64,000 nucleotides of DNA from Neotamlana nanhaiensis (lineage in GTDB: Bacteria > Bacteroidota > Bacteroidia > Flavobacteriales > Flavobacteriaceae), in NCBI RefSeq assembly GCF_000943555.1, contig NZ_JTDV01000001.1:620001-684000 (forward strand), written 5' to 3'. Below the pieces are notes generated by a model. The model saw only the letters and a program-made list of their open reading frames with translations, was not told the DNA's origin and made no database searches. Positions 1-9,480 of this stretch are shown here, one piece after another. The stretch's first letter is position 1, and the number at the start of each line of letters is the position of its first letter. The position numbers and the translations under genes are program-made.

Positions 1-1
1 T

Positions 2-2170
2 TGCTACACCATAGTTGCATTTGAAGTCATTGTAAATACACTTCCCGATTTCCCCGAAATTAGTAACTATCAGATATGTGAAGACGACGGCGATGCCTTT
101 GCCGATTTTTTACTTTCTGAAAAAGATGAAGAAATTTTAAATGGACAAACAGGAAAAGAAGTTTTTTATTTTGAAGATGCCGCATTAACTATTCCTATAG
201 ATAAAAATACCATTTATAGAAACCATTCGAGCCCGCAACCTATTTATGTTAGAGTAGAAAATATTACAGACCCTAGTTGCTATGGTATTAACTCCTTTAT
301 TTTACAGGTTTCGCCCGATCCGGTTTACAATCCTATAATTGATTACCTTATATGTGATGACGATAGTAATGATGGTATCCATAATTTTGATTTGAGTGAA
401 AAAGTAACCCAAATATCGCAAGGTTCGCCCGATAATTTAAATATTTCCTTTCATGCCAACCGCATTGATGCCGAAAATAGCGATAATCCGTTACCGCATA
501 ATTATACTAATACCGCCAACCCACAAAGTTTATATGTGCGCATTGAAAGTGAAGACTCGCTATGTTTTGTGGTAGAAGAATTAGGTATTAATATTATTTC
601 TACACCAGATATTACCCCAGTTACAGCACCACTTGTTGCTTGTGATGCCGATTATGATGGTGAAACCATTTTCGATTTAACCACTGCCGATTATGAAATT
701 TTAGATCGCGTACAAAGTAATTTAACTATTAATTATTTCGAAAATTTTGAAGACATTAACCCAAACGATGGCTTAGATAACTCGAACGAAATACCCGATC
801 CTACGTCATTTAGCTCGGTTGCTAAAACAGTTTACATTAAGGTTGCCAATGTATTAACCGGTTGTTATAGCCTTAATACCGTGGAATTAATTGTAAATTT
901 ACCACCACCAACCAATCAAATTGCACCTATTCAAATTTGTGATAACGACACTGATACTTTCGATTTATCGCAAGTAAATAATATGTTGGTTAACGATACA
1001 TCAGCAGTTACTATAAGTTATCACAGTAATTTTACCGATGCAGAAAACAACGAATCGCCCATTGATAGCACATACAATTATACAGCAAGTACTCACGATA
1101 TTTTTTACCGAATAACCAATCCAAATAATGGCTGCCATATTACCATTCCAGTAATCTTACAAATAAATGAAAACCCACAACCCAATGCTCCAAATGCACT
1201 GATAGACTGTGATGATGATTTTGATGGCGAACTACAATTCGATTTAACGAGTCAAAATTCAAGTATTTTAAATGGATTAAACCCTTCGGAATATACGATT
1301 ACTTATTACAATAATTTAGATGATGCGAATACCGCAAGTAATGCAGTAAATACTAATTATACCGCTTTTAATGGCGAAACTATTTTTGTGCGCTTACAAA
1401 ATAACCAAACAAGTTGTTATGGCACCACACAATTTAACACCTATGTTGATGCTTTACCCGAAGTTACTATAAATGATATTGTACCATTATGCGTTAACGA
1501 TTTACCGTTAATATTAAACGCTTCAACAGGAAACCCTAACGATACCTTTTTATGGTCTACTGGAGAAACAACTCCGGAAATACAACTAAACGACCCAAGT
1601 CGTGTGGGCGATTATTGGGTAACGGCAACCACAACACATACAAACTCCAATGTATGTACTTTTACAAAAGCCTTCACTGTTGTAGAATCGGAAGCTGCAA
1701 ATCTAGAATTTACTACAAAGGTAGATTTTGAAGATCCCAATAGTATTACAGTACATGTTAATGGTATTGGAAATTATGTATTTATTTTAGATGATGGTGA
1801 ACCCCAAACATCAAACGTATTTCAAAATGTGACCTACGGTCCGCATATTGTAACCATAAGAGATATTTATGGCTGCGACGATGTAACCACTGAAGTTATG
1901 GTAATTGACATTCCTAAGTACTTTACACCGAATAACGATAGCTATAATGATACTTGGCATATTATAGGTATTAGTGAAATTCCAGGAACTGTGGTTTATG
2001 TGTTTAACAGATATGGCAAACTTATTAAAACTCTAATGGATACTTCAAATGGTTGGGATGGTACATTTAACGGACAAAACATGCCCGCCGATGATTATTG
2101 GTATGTTGCCAAAATAATTCAAAATGGTGAAAACTTTGAGCTAAAAGGCCATTTTACACTAAAACGCTAG
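2..2170 (+). CDS. T9SS type B sorting domain protein, repetitive surface protein (3' part only)
   Basis: The frame is open from base 2, so the gene starts outside the window and only about 720 C-terminal residues are seen. The visible part contains five copies of a roughly 95-residue repeat. Each copy opens with a Cys-Asp-x-Asp-rich motif (such as ICDDDSND or LIDCDDDFDG) followed by FDL and then an Ig-like stretch with FVRL/YVRV; copies begin near bases 77, 350, 640, 940 and 1207. After an Ig-like linker, the last ~85 residues (from IPKYFTPNNDSYNDTW) match the gliding-motility-associated C-terminal (CHU_C) type B sorting domain, including the conserved FTPNNDxxNDxW and FNRYGKLI segments. Proteins of this family are exported by the type IX system and held at the cell surface, where they usually act as adhesins. 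The ligand cannot be told from sequence. Confidence 0.9.
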   Translation, partial: CYTIVAFEVIVNTLPDFPEISNYQICEDDGDAFADFLLSEKDEEILNGQTGKEVFYFEDAALTIPIDKNTIYRNHSSPQPIYVRVENITDPSCYGINSFILQVSPDPVYNPIIDYLICDDDSNDGIHNFDLSEKVTQISQGSPDNLNISFHANRIDAENSDNPLPHNYTNTANPQSLYVRIESEDSLCFVVEELGINIISTPDITPVTAPLVACDADYDGETIFDLTTADYEILDRVQSNLTINYFENFEDINPNDGLDNSNEIPDPTSFSSVAKTVYIKVANVLTGCYSLNTVELIVNLPPPTNQIAPIQICDNDTDTFDLSQVNNMLVNDTSAVTISYHSNFTDAENNESPIDSTYNYTASTHDIFYRITNPNNGCHITIPVILQINENPQPNAPNALIDCDDDFDGELQFDLTSQNSSILNGLNPSEYTITYYNNLDDANTASNAVNTNYTAFNGETIFVRLQNNQTSCYGTTQFNTYVDALPEVTINDIVPLCVNDLPLILNASTGNPNDTFLWSTGETTPEIQLNDPSRVGDYWVTATTTHTNSNVCTFTKAFTVVESEAANLEFTTKVDFEDPNSITVHVNGIGNYVFILDDGEPQTSNVFQNVTYGPHIVTIRDIYGCDDVTTEVMVIDIPKYFTPNNDSYNDTWHIIGISEIPGTVVYVFNRYGKLIKTLMDTSNGWDGTFNGQNMPADDYWYVAKIIQNGENFELKGHFTLKR

Positions 2171-3468
2171 GATATACTTTTAAAATACTTTGTTTTAATT
2201 TTAGAGTATCCACTGTTTTTTCAACAAAATCTAAAATTCCTTTTTTAGACAGCTCTTTTTCGTCACCTTCTAAAATACCAGCACTCACAGCAATTATTGG
2301 AATGTTATAACTTTGTATTTCTCGTATTTTTTTGTCGCCATATACCCATTTAAAACGGGCATTTGTATGTCCATTAAAATAATATCGGGATTTACTTCTG
2401 TAAACATATCGACACAAACATCAGAAAACTGAATAATTTCATTTACATTTTTTTCAATTTTACTAATTTCTAATAATAGCTTAATTATTTTGGCGCGTAT
2501 ATCAATTTTTTCTTTTTGGGTAGAATTTTTGTCCGCAACTCTTAATAGTTGTTCTGCCTCTTTAAGCTCTCCTTCTTTAAATGCAATTAAACCTTCAATA
2601 TAATAAGCTTGCGAAATAAAGGTATTATTTTCTTTAAACTCGGGGGTTAGTTTACCAATAGCCTCTTTCGCAATAGCAATACTATCTTGCTCAACATTAG
2701 CCATAGCCTTATCTACATAAAGTTGACTTAAATGGTAACCAGGATTATAGTCCTTATTATCGCCAAGTGCAATAAACTTTGCTTCAGCTTTATTAAAATA
2801 ATAATTAGCACTATCTAAAACATTTTGGAACCCATAAACCCTTCCCATAAAATTACAGGTTTCACCCAGTTGTCGTCTCAAATTTCCTTCAATATAAATT
2901 TGTTCTAGCTATTGTAAATTTTCAATGGAACGTTGGTAGTTTTTTAAATCGATATATATATCGATTAATTCCTTATTAGCCATGTAATCGTAACGCAAAC
3001 TTTTATCTTCAGACAAGGCAAAATTTTTCTTGGCTTCCTGTACAAATCTAAACGCGCTCATATATTCTCCTCTAATTCTAGCTGTTAATGCCAATTTACA
3101 GTTTATAATACCTGAATTTTTCTTTTCTTTTAAATGGCTATACTTGGCTAACATCTCCAAATACATAGCATGAACTCCGTCGTAATCGCCCTTTATAAAT
3201 TTATGACGTGCCCAATTCATTCGTAATTGGTACGATTCTTTTACATAATTAATAGAATCGGCCAACTTTAACCCACCATTGGTGGCTATTTCTAAAGAAT
3301 CTGTATTTTTACCAATAAAATGCCCTTGAGAATACCGTAAAGAATCTACCTTTTTTTTTTATGCTATCAATTTGTTTTTTTATTGGTTTGCTCTTGCCAT
3401 GTATAAGTAAATTGCACCGCACTAAAAAGCACCATTATAAAAAGTAGATATTTAATTTTTAACAGCAT
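2154..3468 (-). pseudogene. Degraded TPR histidine kinase/response-regulator gene, kinase core deleted
   Basis: Reading leftward from the ATG at 3468, a signal-peptide-like start (MLLKIKYLLFIMVLFSAV) runs into a TPR-like helical repeat region and ends in the C-terminal two thirds of a response-regulator receiver domain (DIILMDIQMPVLNG, then PIIAVSAG). The frame is broken at a 7-A run near 3379, at a 10-A run at 3351-3360, by an in-frame TAG at 2909-2911, and at a 7-A run near 2334. The TPR part passes directly into the middle of the receiver domain near 2420. The HisKA and HATPase domains and the phosphoacceptor-side N-terminus of the receiver domain are therefore absent. It resembles Flavobacteriaceae TPR hybrid sensor kinases. 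Because there are several independent lesions plus an internal deletion, I call it a pseudogene rather than a sequencing artefact. Its last bases overlap the convergent upstream gene by 17 nt. Confidence 0.8.
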
Positions 3469-3512
3469 TTAGAAAGCCCGTATTTTCTTATAGCTAATAT
3501 AATATAAAAACT

Positions 3513-5516
3513 ATGTATTTTAAACTAAACTCTGATTTTCATCCAACTGGCGACCAACCGCAAGCCATAAAACAGCTTGCAAACGGTATTAATCAAGATG
3601 AAAAACACCAAACTTTACTTGGGGTTACAGGTTCTGGTAAAACCTTTACCGTAGCTAATGTTATACAAGAAGTTCAAAGACCTACATTAGTTTTAGCGCA
3701 TAATAAAACCTTAGCAGCCCAGTTATATTCAGAGTTTAAACAATTTTTTCCAGATAATGCGGTTGAGTATTTTGTATCGTACTACGATTATTACCAACCA
3801 GAGGCTTATATTCCTGTTTCTGGAGTTTATATTGAAAAAGATTTATCGATAAACGAAGAAATCGAGAAAATGCGACTTAGTACCACCTCTTCCCTACTAT
3901 CTGGAAGGCGCGATGTGCTTGTAGTAGCCTCAGTATCGTGCTTATACGGTATTGGCAACCCCATTGAATTTCAAAAAAACGTGATCACCTTAAAACGCGA
4001 CCAAGAAATATCGCGTACCCAATTGCTACATAAACTTGTACAAAGTTTATATTCGAGAACCGAAGCCGAATTTAACCACGGTAATTTTAGAATTAAAGGT
4101 GACACGGTTGATATTTTCCCGAGTTATGCCGATGATGCCTTTCGTATTCATTTTTTTGGAGATGAAATTGAAGACATTGAATCGTTTAACATACAAACCA
4201 ACGAAATAATTGAAAAATACGATAGATTAAATATATATCCGGCAAATATGTTTGTAACCTCGCCCGAAGTATTACAAAACGCCATAAAAGATATTCAAGA
4301 CGATCTAGTAAAACAACACGATTATTTTAAAGACATAGGTAAACATCTTGAAGCCAAACGCTTAAAAGAACGTACCGAATTTGATTTAGAAATGATTCGC
4401 GAACTCGGGTATTGTTCGGGTATCGAGAACTATTCGAGGTACTTAGATGGCAGACAACCAGGTACGCGCCCATTCTGTTTACTAGATTATTTTCCAGACG
4501 ATTATTTAATGGTTGTAGACGAAAGTCATGTTACCGTTTCGCAAGTACACGCCATGTATGGTGGCGATAGAAGCCGAAAAGAAAATTTGGTTGAATATGG
4601 TTTTAGGTTACCTGCAGCTATGGATAACCGTCCACTAAAATTTGAAGAGTTTGTAGCCTTGCAAAATCAAGTTATTTACGTTAGTGCCACACCTGCAGAT
4701 TACGAATTGCAAAAATCGGATGGCGTTTATGTAGAACAAATTATTCGCCCCACAGGATTGTTGGATCCTATTATTGAGGTGCGCCCTAGTTTAAATCAAA
4801 TTGATGATTTAATTGAAGAAATTCAACAGCGGGTTGAAAAAGATGAACGCACCTTAGTAACCACACTTACCAAACGTATGGCAGAAGAATTGACTAAATA
4901 TTTAGATAGAATTCAAATTCGATGCCGCTACATACATAGCGATGTAGATACTTTAGAGCGCGTAGAAATTATGCAGGATTTACGAAAAGGTTTGTTTGAT
5001 GTTTTGGTTGGCGTAAACCTTCTTCGTGAAGGTTTAGATTTACCCGAAGTATCGCTAGTGGCTATTTTAGATGCCGATAAAGAAGGCTTTTTACGATCTA
5101 CACGTTCGCTTACACAAACTGTTGGTAGAGCCGCTAGAAACTTAAATGGAATGGCTATTATGTATGCCGATAAAATTACCAAAAGCATGCAACAAACCAT
5201 TGATGAAACTAATTACAGGCGCGAAAAACAAATAAACTATAACACCAAACATAATTTAAAACCCAAAGCGCTTAATAAAAGTTTAGACAATGCGCTAAGC
5301 AAAAATTCGGTAAGTACTTACCATTACGAATTAGAAGCAGCAAAGGCTGCCGAACCTGAAAGCGAATACTTAAGCAAACCGCAACTCGAGAAGAAAATTA
5401 AGGAAAAACGTAAACTTATGGAAGAAGCTGCCAAAGCTTTAGACTTTATTGTGGCTGCCAAACTTCGTGACGAAATTAAAATTTACCAAGATAAAATAGA
5501 AAAGCTAAAAGTATAA
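3513..5516 (+). CDS. uvrB: UvrABC excinuclease subunit B
   Basis: This is the full-length (667 aa) DNA-damage recognition helicase-like subunit of nucleotide excision repair. It is loaded by UvrA and recruits UvrC for dual incision in the cytoplasm. Visible motifs are Walker A GVTGSGKT at residues 37-44, the beta-hairpin strand-separating segment YYDYYQPEAYIP near residue 90, DESHVT as the DEAD-like Walker B, helicase motif VGRAARN, and the C-terminal UVR coiled-coil (LEKKIKEKRKLMEEAAKALDF region) that contacts UvrC. The ATG at 3513 gives the canonical MYFKLNSDFHPTGDQPQAI start. Its promoter must lie in the 5' end of the neighbouring divergent pseudogene. Confidence 0.98.
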   Translation: MYFKLNSDFHPTGDQPQAIKQLANGINQDEKHQTLLGVTGSGKTFTVANVIQEVQRPTLVLAHNKTLAAQLYSEFKQFFPDNAVEYFVSYYDYYQPEAYIPVSGVYIEKDLSINEEIEKMRLSTTSSLLSGRRDVLVVASVSCLYGIGNPIEFQKNVITLKRDQEISRTQLLHKLVQSLYSRTEAEFNHGNFRIKGDTVDIFPSYADDAFRIHFFGDEIEDIESFNIQTNEIIEKYDRLNIYPANMFVTSPEVLQNAIKDIQDDLVKQHDYFKDIGKHLEAKRLKERTEFDLEMIRELGYCSGIENYSRYLDGRQPGTRPFCLLDYFPDDYLMVVDESHVTVSQVHAMYGGDRSRKENLVEYGFRLPAAMDNRPLKFEEFVALQNQVIYVSATPADYELQKSDGVYVEQIIRPTGLLDPIIEVRPSLNQIDDLIEEIQQRVEKDERTLVTTLTKRMAEELTKYLDRIQIRCRYIHSDVDTLERVEIMQDLRKGLFDVLVGVNLLREGLDLPEVSLVAILDADKEGFLRSTRSLTQTVGRAARNLNGMAIMYADKITKSMQQTIDETNYRREKQINYNTKHNLKPKALNKSLDNALSKNSVSTYHYELEAAKAAEPESEYLSKPQLEKKIKEKRKLMEEAAKALDFIVAAKLRDEIKIYQDKIEKLKV

Positions 5517-5529
5517 ACCCTTAGCTTTT
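5500..5529 (+). terminator. Possible stem-loop terminator after uvrB
   Basis: The arms AAAAGCTAA (5500-5508) and TTAGCTTTT (5521-5529) pair around a 12-nt loop that contains the uvrB stop codon. Only a weak T-rich tail follows, so termination is uncertain. Confidence 0.4.
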
Positions 5530-5612
5530 AGTTATTTATTGTCGATAAATTTAATTAATTAACACTTAAATTTAACTTAATACAAGATATATGTGAGAGA
5601 CAACGCGCTTGG

Positions 5613-6026
5613 TTAGTTATATTGCGTTTTAAATATATCTATGAGTACATCTGGTGGTACAATTTTATTTGGAAAACTTTCCATTAAATATAATACTTTA
5701 GTTATTGATTCGTGACTTAAGCCCATACGTAACCCAAAGTTATAAAGTTTTGCAACGCTTTTATTATCATCAATATCGCTATGCTCCTGTTCAATATTCA
5801 TTAATAATACCAATCTATGAAATTGTACAATACGTTCGCTATGCGATTTTAAATGTGTGTAAGTCACAGGATATTCAATTAAATAATCAAAATCCTCTCT
5901 CGAAATTCCGAGTTGTTTTGCTACACCCAACAAAAAATTATATTCAATATTTTGTATGTCTTTATCATGTTTAGCAAATGCTATCATTTCAGATAAAAGA
6001 CTCAATTTTTCTATTCTATTAACCAT
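5613..6026 (-). CDS. TerB-like small helical protein
   Basis: The product is a 137-residue, leucine-rich cytosolic protein with no signal peptide. The opening segment (EKLSLLSEMIAFAKHDKDIQNIEYNFL) followed by LGISREDF resembles TerB/DjlA-type helical domains, where an acidic 'D..I...E...L' pattern is conserved and metal binding has been proposed. Such genes are often annotated 'TerB family tellurite resistance protein' next to uvrB in Flavobacteriaceae, but nothing here shows a link to tellurite. It converges on uvrB with a 96-nt gap. The family assignment is by pattern only. Confidence 0.6.
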   Translation of the reverse strand: MVNRIEKLSLLSEMIAFAKHDKDIQNIEYNFLLGVAKQLGISREDFDYLIEYPVTYTHLKSHSERIVQFHRLVLLMNIEQEHSDIDDNKSVAKLYNFGLRMGLSHESITKVLYLMESFPNKIVPPDVLIDIFKTQYN

Positions 6027-6383
6027 AATACGGGGGACGATTTAATTACATTATAAATTTAAGCAGAAAGGCCATAAATTAATCCCGCATAAAAGGCATC
6101 TCATCGAAAACCGCATGGTAGTTAATCGTAAATATTAATAAGTTCATCAAGCAACTCGAAGCAATGAACCAAAAAAAGTGCTTTTCATCTTAATTAACCT
6201 GCTTTTAAAAAGCAAAAAACTACGACACAAATAACTCAAAATCAATTAATTAACTTATTGACATTTATTAAAAATAGATTTTTTTTATAAAGATTGATTT
6301 TTTGATATTAAAAAACGCTAATTTAGGTATACCCAATATTAAAAATCGATGAAATGCACGGGCTAAAGTGCCCTATAATTAAT
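6027..6383. other. Intergenic region, divergent promoters expected
   Basis: This 357-nt AT-rich gap separates the divergent TerB-like and DUF1456 genes. No ORF with family resemblance, tRNA or strong hairpin is seen. TAAATTTA at 6056-6063 (minus strand) is a near match to the -7 box TAnnTTTG for the left gene. TAATTTAG near 6318 is a weaker candidate for the right gene. Confidence 0.4.
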
Positions 6384-6662
6384 ATGACAAACAACGATAT
6401 TTTTAAGAAGCTAAGAGTCGCCTTAAAATTAAGAGACGACGATATTGTAAACATACTCGCTTTGGTAGATTTTAGAATTTCTAAAAGTGAGCTAGGTGCG
6501 TTTTTTAGACGAGAAGATCACCCAAAATATGTGGAGTGCGGCGACCAAATTTTACGTAATTTTTTAAATGGTTTGGTTATTCACCTTAGAGGACCAATGC
6601 CTAAAAAAGGTGAAAAGTCAAAACACAAACCTCAAATAAAGCCACAAAAAAAGAGCAACTAA
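6384..6662 (+). CDS. DUF1456 (YehS-like) protein, single-domain form
   Basis: Starting at the ATG at 6384, the product is 92 residues. It begins MTNNDIFKKLRVALKLRDDD and continues with ELGAFFRREDHPKYVECGDQ and LRNFLNGLVIHLRG, the hallmark segments of DUF1456. An upstream in-frame ATG at 6354 would add ten residues that do not fit the family, so I reject it. E. coli YehS-type proteins usually have two copies of this ~70-residue unit; only one is present here, followed by a short Lys-rich tail. The function is unknown. Its stop codon lies inside the terminator stem shared with sucC. Confidence 0.85.
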   Translation: MTNNDIFKKLRVALKLRDDDIVNILALVDFRISKSELGAFFRREDHPKYVECGDQILRNFLNGLVIHLRGPMPKKGEKSKHKPQIKPQKKSN

Positions 6663-6680
6663 AACAATTAGTTGCTCTTT
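6650..6680. terminator. Bidirectional rho-independent terminator (DUF1456 / sucC)
   Basis: This is a perfect 13-bp inverted repeat, AAAGAGCAACTAA / TTAGTTGCTCTTT, with a 5-nt loop. It is flanked by A-runs on the left and T-rich sequence on the right. It sits between convergent genes and contains the DUF1456 stop codon, so it can serve both strands. Confidence 0.9.
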
Positions 6681-6703
6681 ATATTATAAGTAAGAAGTAT
6701 TTA

Positions 6704-7894
6704 TTACGCTAACACTTCTTGAACTTTATCGGCAGCTTCTTGAAACTCAGTAGCACTTAATACAGCTAATCCTGAATTGTCAATTAATTCTTTAGCGATA
6801 TCGGCATTAGTACCTTGTAAACGTACAATAATTGGCACTTCAATATTACCCATGTTTTTGTAAGCATCAATAACACCTTGCGCTACACGATCGCAACGTA
6901 CAATACCTCCAAAAATGTTAATTAAAATAGCTTTTACAGCTGGATCTTTTAAAATAATTTTAAAAGCAGCTTCTACACGAGCAGCATCAGCAGTACCACC
7001 AACATCTAAAAAATTTGCTGGCTCTCCACCAGAATGCTTAATTAAATCCATGGTACCCATTGCTAAACCAGCACCATTTACCATACAACCTACGTTACCA
7101 TCTAAATCTACATAGTTTAAACCTACTTCTTTAGCTTCAACCTCAATTGGGTTTTCTTCACGTAAATCTCTTAAAGCTTCGTAATCTTTATGACGGTATA
7201 ATGCGTTATCATCTATAGTTACTTTAGCATCAACAGCTAAAATTTTATCATCACTAGTTTTTAAAACAGGATTAATTTCAAATAAAGAAGAATCAGACTT
7301 TACATAAGCCGTATATAAAGACATAACAAATTTTGTCATTTCTTTAAATGCTAATCCAGATAATCCTAAATTAAAGGCTACACGTCGTGCTTGAAAAGGT
7401 AATAAACCAACAGCAGGATCTACTTCTTCTGTAAAAATTAAATGTGGCGTTTCTTCTGCAACAGTTTCAATATCCATACCACCTTCGGTAGAATACATAA
7501 TCATGTTACGACCTGTACCACGGTTTAATAATACAGACATATAAAATTCGTCTGGTTCACTATCACCTGGATAATATACATCTTCGGCTACTAAAACTTG
7601 GTGTACACGTTTCCCTTCGGCTGAAGTTTGAGGTGTAACCAAATCCATTCCTATAATTTGTCCAGCAATGGTTTTAACCTCATCTAAGTTTTTAGCGAGC
7701 TTAACACCGCCACCTTTACCACGACCACCAGCGTGAACTTGTGCTTTTATTACGTGCCATCCTGTTCCGGTTTCTTCGGTTAATTTTTTTGCAGCTTCTA
7801 CTGCTTCGTCTACGTTTTGGGCTACAATTCCGCGTTGTACACGCACTCCAAAACCTGCTAGTATATCTTTTCCTTGATATTCGTGTAAATTCAT
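6704..7894 (-). CDS. sucC: Succinyl-CoA synthetase (ADP-forming) beta subunit
   Basis: This 396-residue, full-length TCA-cycle enzyme subunit pairs with SucD to convert succinyl-CoA, ADP and phosphate to succinate and ATP. The N-terminal ATP-grasp region starts MNLHEYQGKDIL and contains the nucleotide-binding loop GGRGKGGGVKLA. FEINPVL and the metal-contacting DAKVTID follow. The C-terminal CoA-ligase domain has the power-helix/phosphohistidine region VNGAGLAMGTMDLI, GGTAD and NIFGGIVRCD. sucD is not adjacent, so the two subunits are unlinked here, which is common in Bacteroidota. A good -7/-33 promoter lies just upstream. Confidence 0.98.
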   Translation of the reverse strand: MNLHEYQGKDILAGFGVRVQRGIVAQNVDEAVEAAKKLTEETGTGWHVIKAQVHAGGRGKGGGVKLAKNLDEVKTIAGQIIGMDLVTPQTSAEGKRVHQVLVAEDVYYPGDSEPDEFYMSVLLNRGTGRNMIMYSTEGGMDIETVAEETPHLIFTEEVDPAVGLLPFQARRVAFNLGLSGLAFKEMTKFVMSLYTAYVKSDSSLFEINPVLKTSDDKILAVDAKVTIDDNALYRHKDYEALRDLREENPIEVEAKEVGLNYVDLDGNVGCMVNGAGLAMGTMDLIKHSGGEPANFLDVGGTADAARVEAAFKIILKDPAVKAILINIFGGIVRCDRVAQGVIDAYKNMGNIEVPIIVRLQGTNADIAKELIDNSGLAVLSATEFQEAADKVQEVLA

Positions 7895-7920
7895 AATGAC
7901 ATTATATAGTTAAAGTATGG

Positions 7921-7951
7921 CAAATGTAATTAATAGGGTTTACTTACCCAA
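7921..7951 (-). promoter_or_regulatory. sucC promoter (Bacteroidota -7/-33)
   Basis: On the minus strand the -7 box TACATTTG (7921-7928) matches TAnnTTTG exactly, and a TTG at 7949-7951 lies 20 nt upstream. The -7 box ends 27 nt before the sucC ATG. Confidence 0.65.
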
Positions 7952-8067
7952 TTTTACCATTGAAAATATTATAATATTTATAACTAATTTTACATTGTTA
8001 AATAATTAACTCATTGTTTAATTTTACTAATAATTGATATTTTTATTTTTAATATCACTTAAAGGAA

Positions 8068-8075
8068 TATATTTG
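8068..8075 (+). promoter_or_regulatory. lysA -7 promoter box
   Basis: TATATTTG matches the TAnnTTTG consensus 16 nt upstream of the chosen lysA start. No convincing -33 TTG is seen at normal spacing. Its position supports the ATG at 8091 over the upstream in-frame start at 8034. Confidence 0.45.
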
Positions 8076-8090
8076 CGCAAAATTAAAGTT

Positions 8091-9326
8091 ATGACCAATA
8101 ATCAATTACTTAAAGCTGTTGAAGAATTTGGCAGCCCAGTGTACGTTTACGACGCCGAAAAAATTGAGTTTCAATATAAAAGACTTACAAACGCTTTTAA
8201 AAGTGTAAAAAACTTAAAAATAAGTTATGCTGTTAAAGCATTATCGAACATTTCTGTTTTAAAACTATTAAATAGTTTAGGTTCTGGCGTAGATACCGTT
8301 TCTATACAGGAAGTACAATTAGGTTTAGCCGCTGGATTTAGTCCAGACCAAATTATTTTTACACCAAACGGTGTATCGCTAAGCGAAATTGAAGAAGCTG
8401 CGAAACTTGGTGTAAAAATTAATATAGATAACTTAGCTATTTTAGAGCAGTTTGGTACTAAGTACCCAAAAACACCGGTTTGTATACGTATTAACCCTCA
8501 TGTTATGGCGGGTGGAAACAGTAAAATATCGGTAGGACACATCGATTCTAAATTTGGTATTTCTATCCATCAAATTCCTCATATTCTTCGCATTGTTGAA
8601 AATACTAAAATGACTATTAACGGTATACACATGCATACTGGTAGCGATATTTTAGATATTGAAGTATTTTTATACGCTAGCGAAATTTTATTTGAAACCG
8701 CTAAACAATTTAAAAACCTAGATTTTATCGATTTTGGTTCTGGTTTTAAAGTACCTTACAAAGCTGGTGATATTGAAACTAATATTGAAGAATTAGGTAA
8801 AAAATTAGGAGATCGTTTTAACGATTTCTGTAAAGAATACGGTAAAGATTTAACCTTAGCTTTCGAACCTGGGAAATTTTTGGTTAGCGAAGCAGGTAGC
8901 TTTTTAGTAAAAGTAAATGCCGTGAAACAAACAACATCAACTGTTTTTGCTCAAATTGACTCTGGCTTAAACCATTTAATTCGCCCAATGTTTTATGGAT
9001 CGCATCATGATATTGTAAATATTTCGAATCCTGAAGGCCGTGAGCGTTTTTATACAGTTGTTGGCTACATTTGCGAAACTGATACTTTTGGAAGTAATCG
9101 ACGTATTAATGAAATTAATGAAGGTGACGTGTTATGCTTTAAAAATGCAGGTGCTTACTGTTTTTCTATGGCAAGTAACTATAACTCAAGATTTAGACCT
9201 GCCGAAGTTTTATGGTACAATAACAAACTGCATTTAATTAGAGAAAGAGAAACTTTTGAAGATTTAACCAGAAACCAAATTGAAGTAGATTTTTCGGTTA
9301 AACCTAAAAAAGCACTAGCAAAATAA
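8091..9326 (+). CDS. lysA: Diaminopimelate decarboxylase
   Basis: This is a PLP-dependent fold-III decarboxylase of 411 residues, which makes L-lysine from meso-diaminopimelate in the last step of lysine synthesis. The PLP-binding lysine is K49 in SYAVKALSN. Other family signatures are HMHTGSDI, the glycine-rich phosphate-binding FGSGFKVPY, EPGKFLVSEAG, and CETDTFG carrying the active-site cysteine of the partner subunit. I chose the ATG at 8091 because the 19 residues encoded from 8034 overlap the promoter and do not match the family. The gene is divergent from sucC and single-standing. Confidence 0.95.
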   Translation: MTNNQLLKAVEEFGSPVYVYDAEKIEFQYKRLTNAFKSVKNLKISYAVKALSNISVLKLLNSLGSGVDTVSIQEVQLGLAAGFSPDQIIFTPNGVSLSEIEEAAKLGVKINIDNLAILEQFGTKYPKTPVCIRINPHVMAGGNSKISVGHIDSKFGISIHQIPHILRIVENTKMTINGIHMHTGSDILDIEVFLYASEILFETAKQFKNLDFIDFGSGFKVPYKAGDIETNIEELGKKLGDRFNDFCKEYGKDLTLAFEPGKFLVSEAGSFLVKVNAVKQTTSTVFAQIDSGLNHLIRPMFYGSHHDIVNISNPEGRERFYTVVGYICETDTFGSNRRINEINEGDVLCFKNAGAYCFSMASNYNSRFRPAEVLWYNNKLHLIRERETFEDLTRNQIEVDFSVKPKKALAK

Positions 9327-9346
9327 ACGATTTACATCTTAGTTAT

Positions 9347-9383
9347 AAAAAAAGCTCAACAAATTATTTTGTTGAGCTTTTTT
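9347..9383 (+). terminator. Rho-independent terminator after lysA
   Basis: The arms GCTCAACAAA (9354-9363) and TTTGTTGAGC (9368-9377) enclose a 4-nt loop. An A-run precedes and a T-run follows, 20 nt past the lysA stop. Confidence 0.9.
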
Positions 9384-9480
9384 ATTCAACACAACATAAA
9401 AACCTGCAAATCAGTTTTTTAGTTATTTTTTAACTATATTTAGAATCATAATCACTTAATTTTAAATACTTGTTAAAAAA

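Noticed and set aside
2154-2417. Separate short receiver-domain gene
   Set aside because: It is the frameshifted tail of the larger broken gene; its first ~30 residues are out-of-frame sequence.
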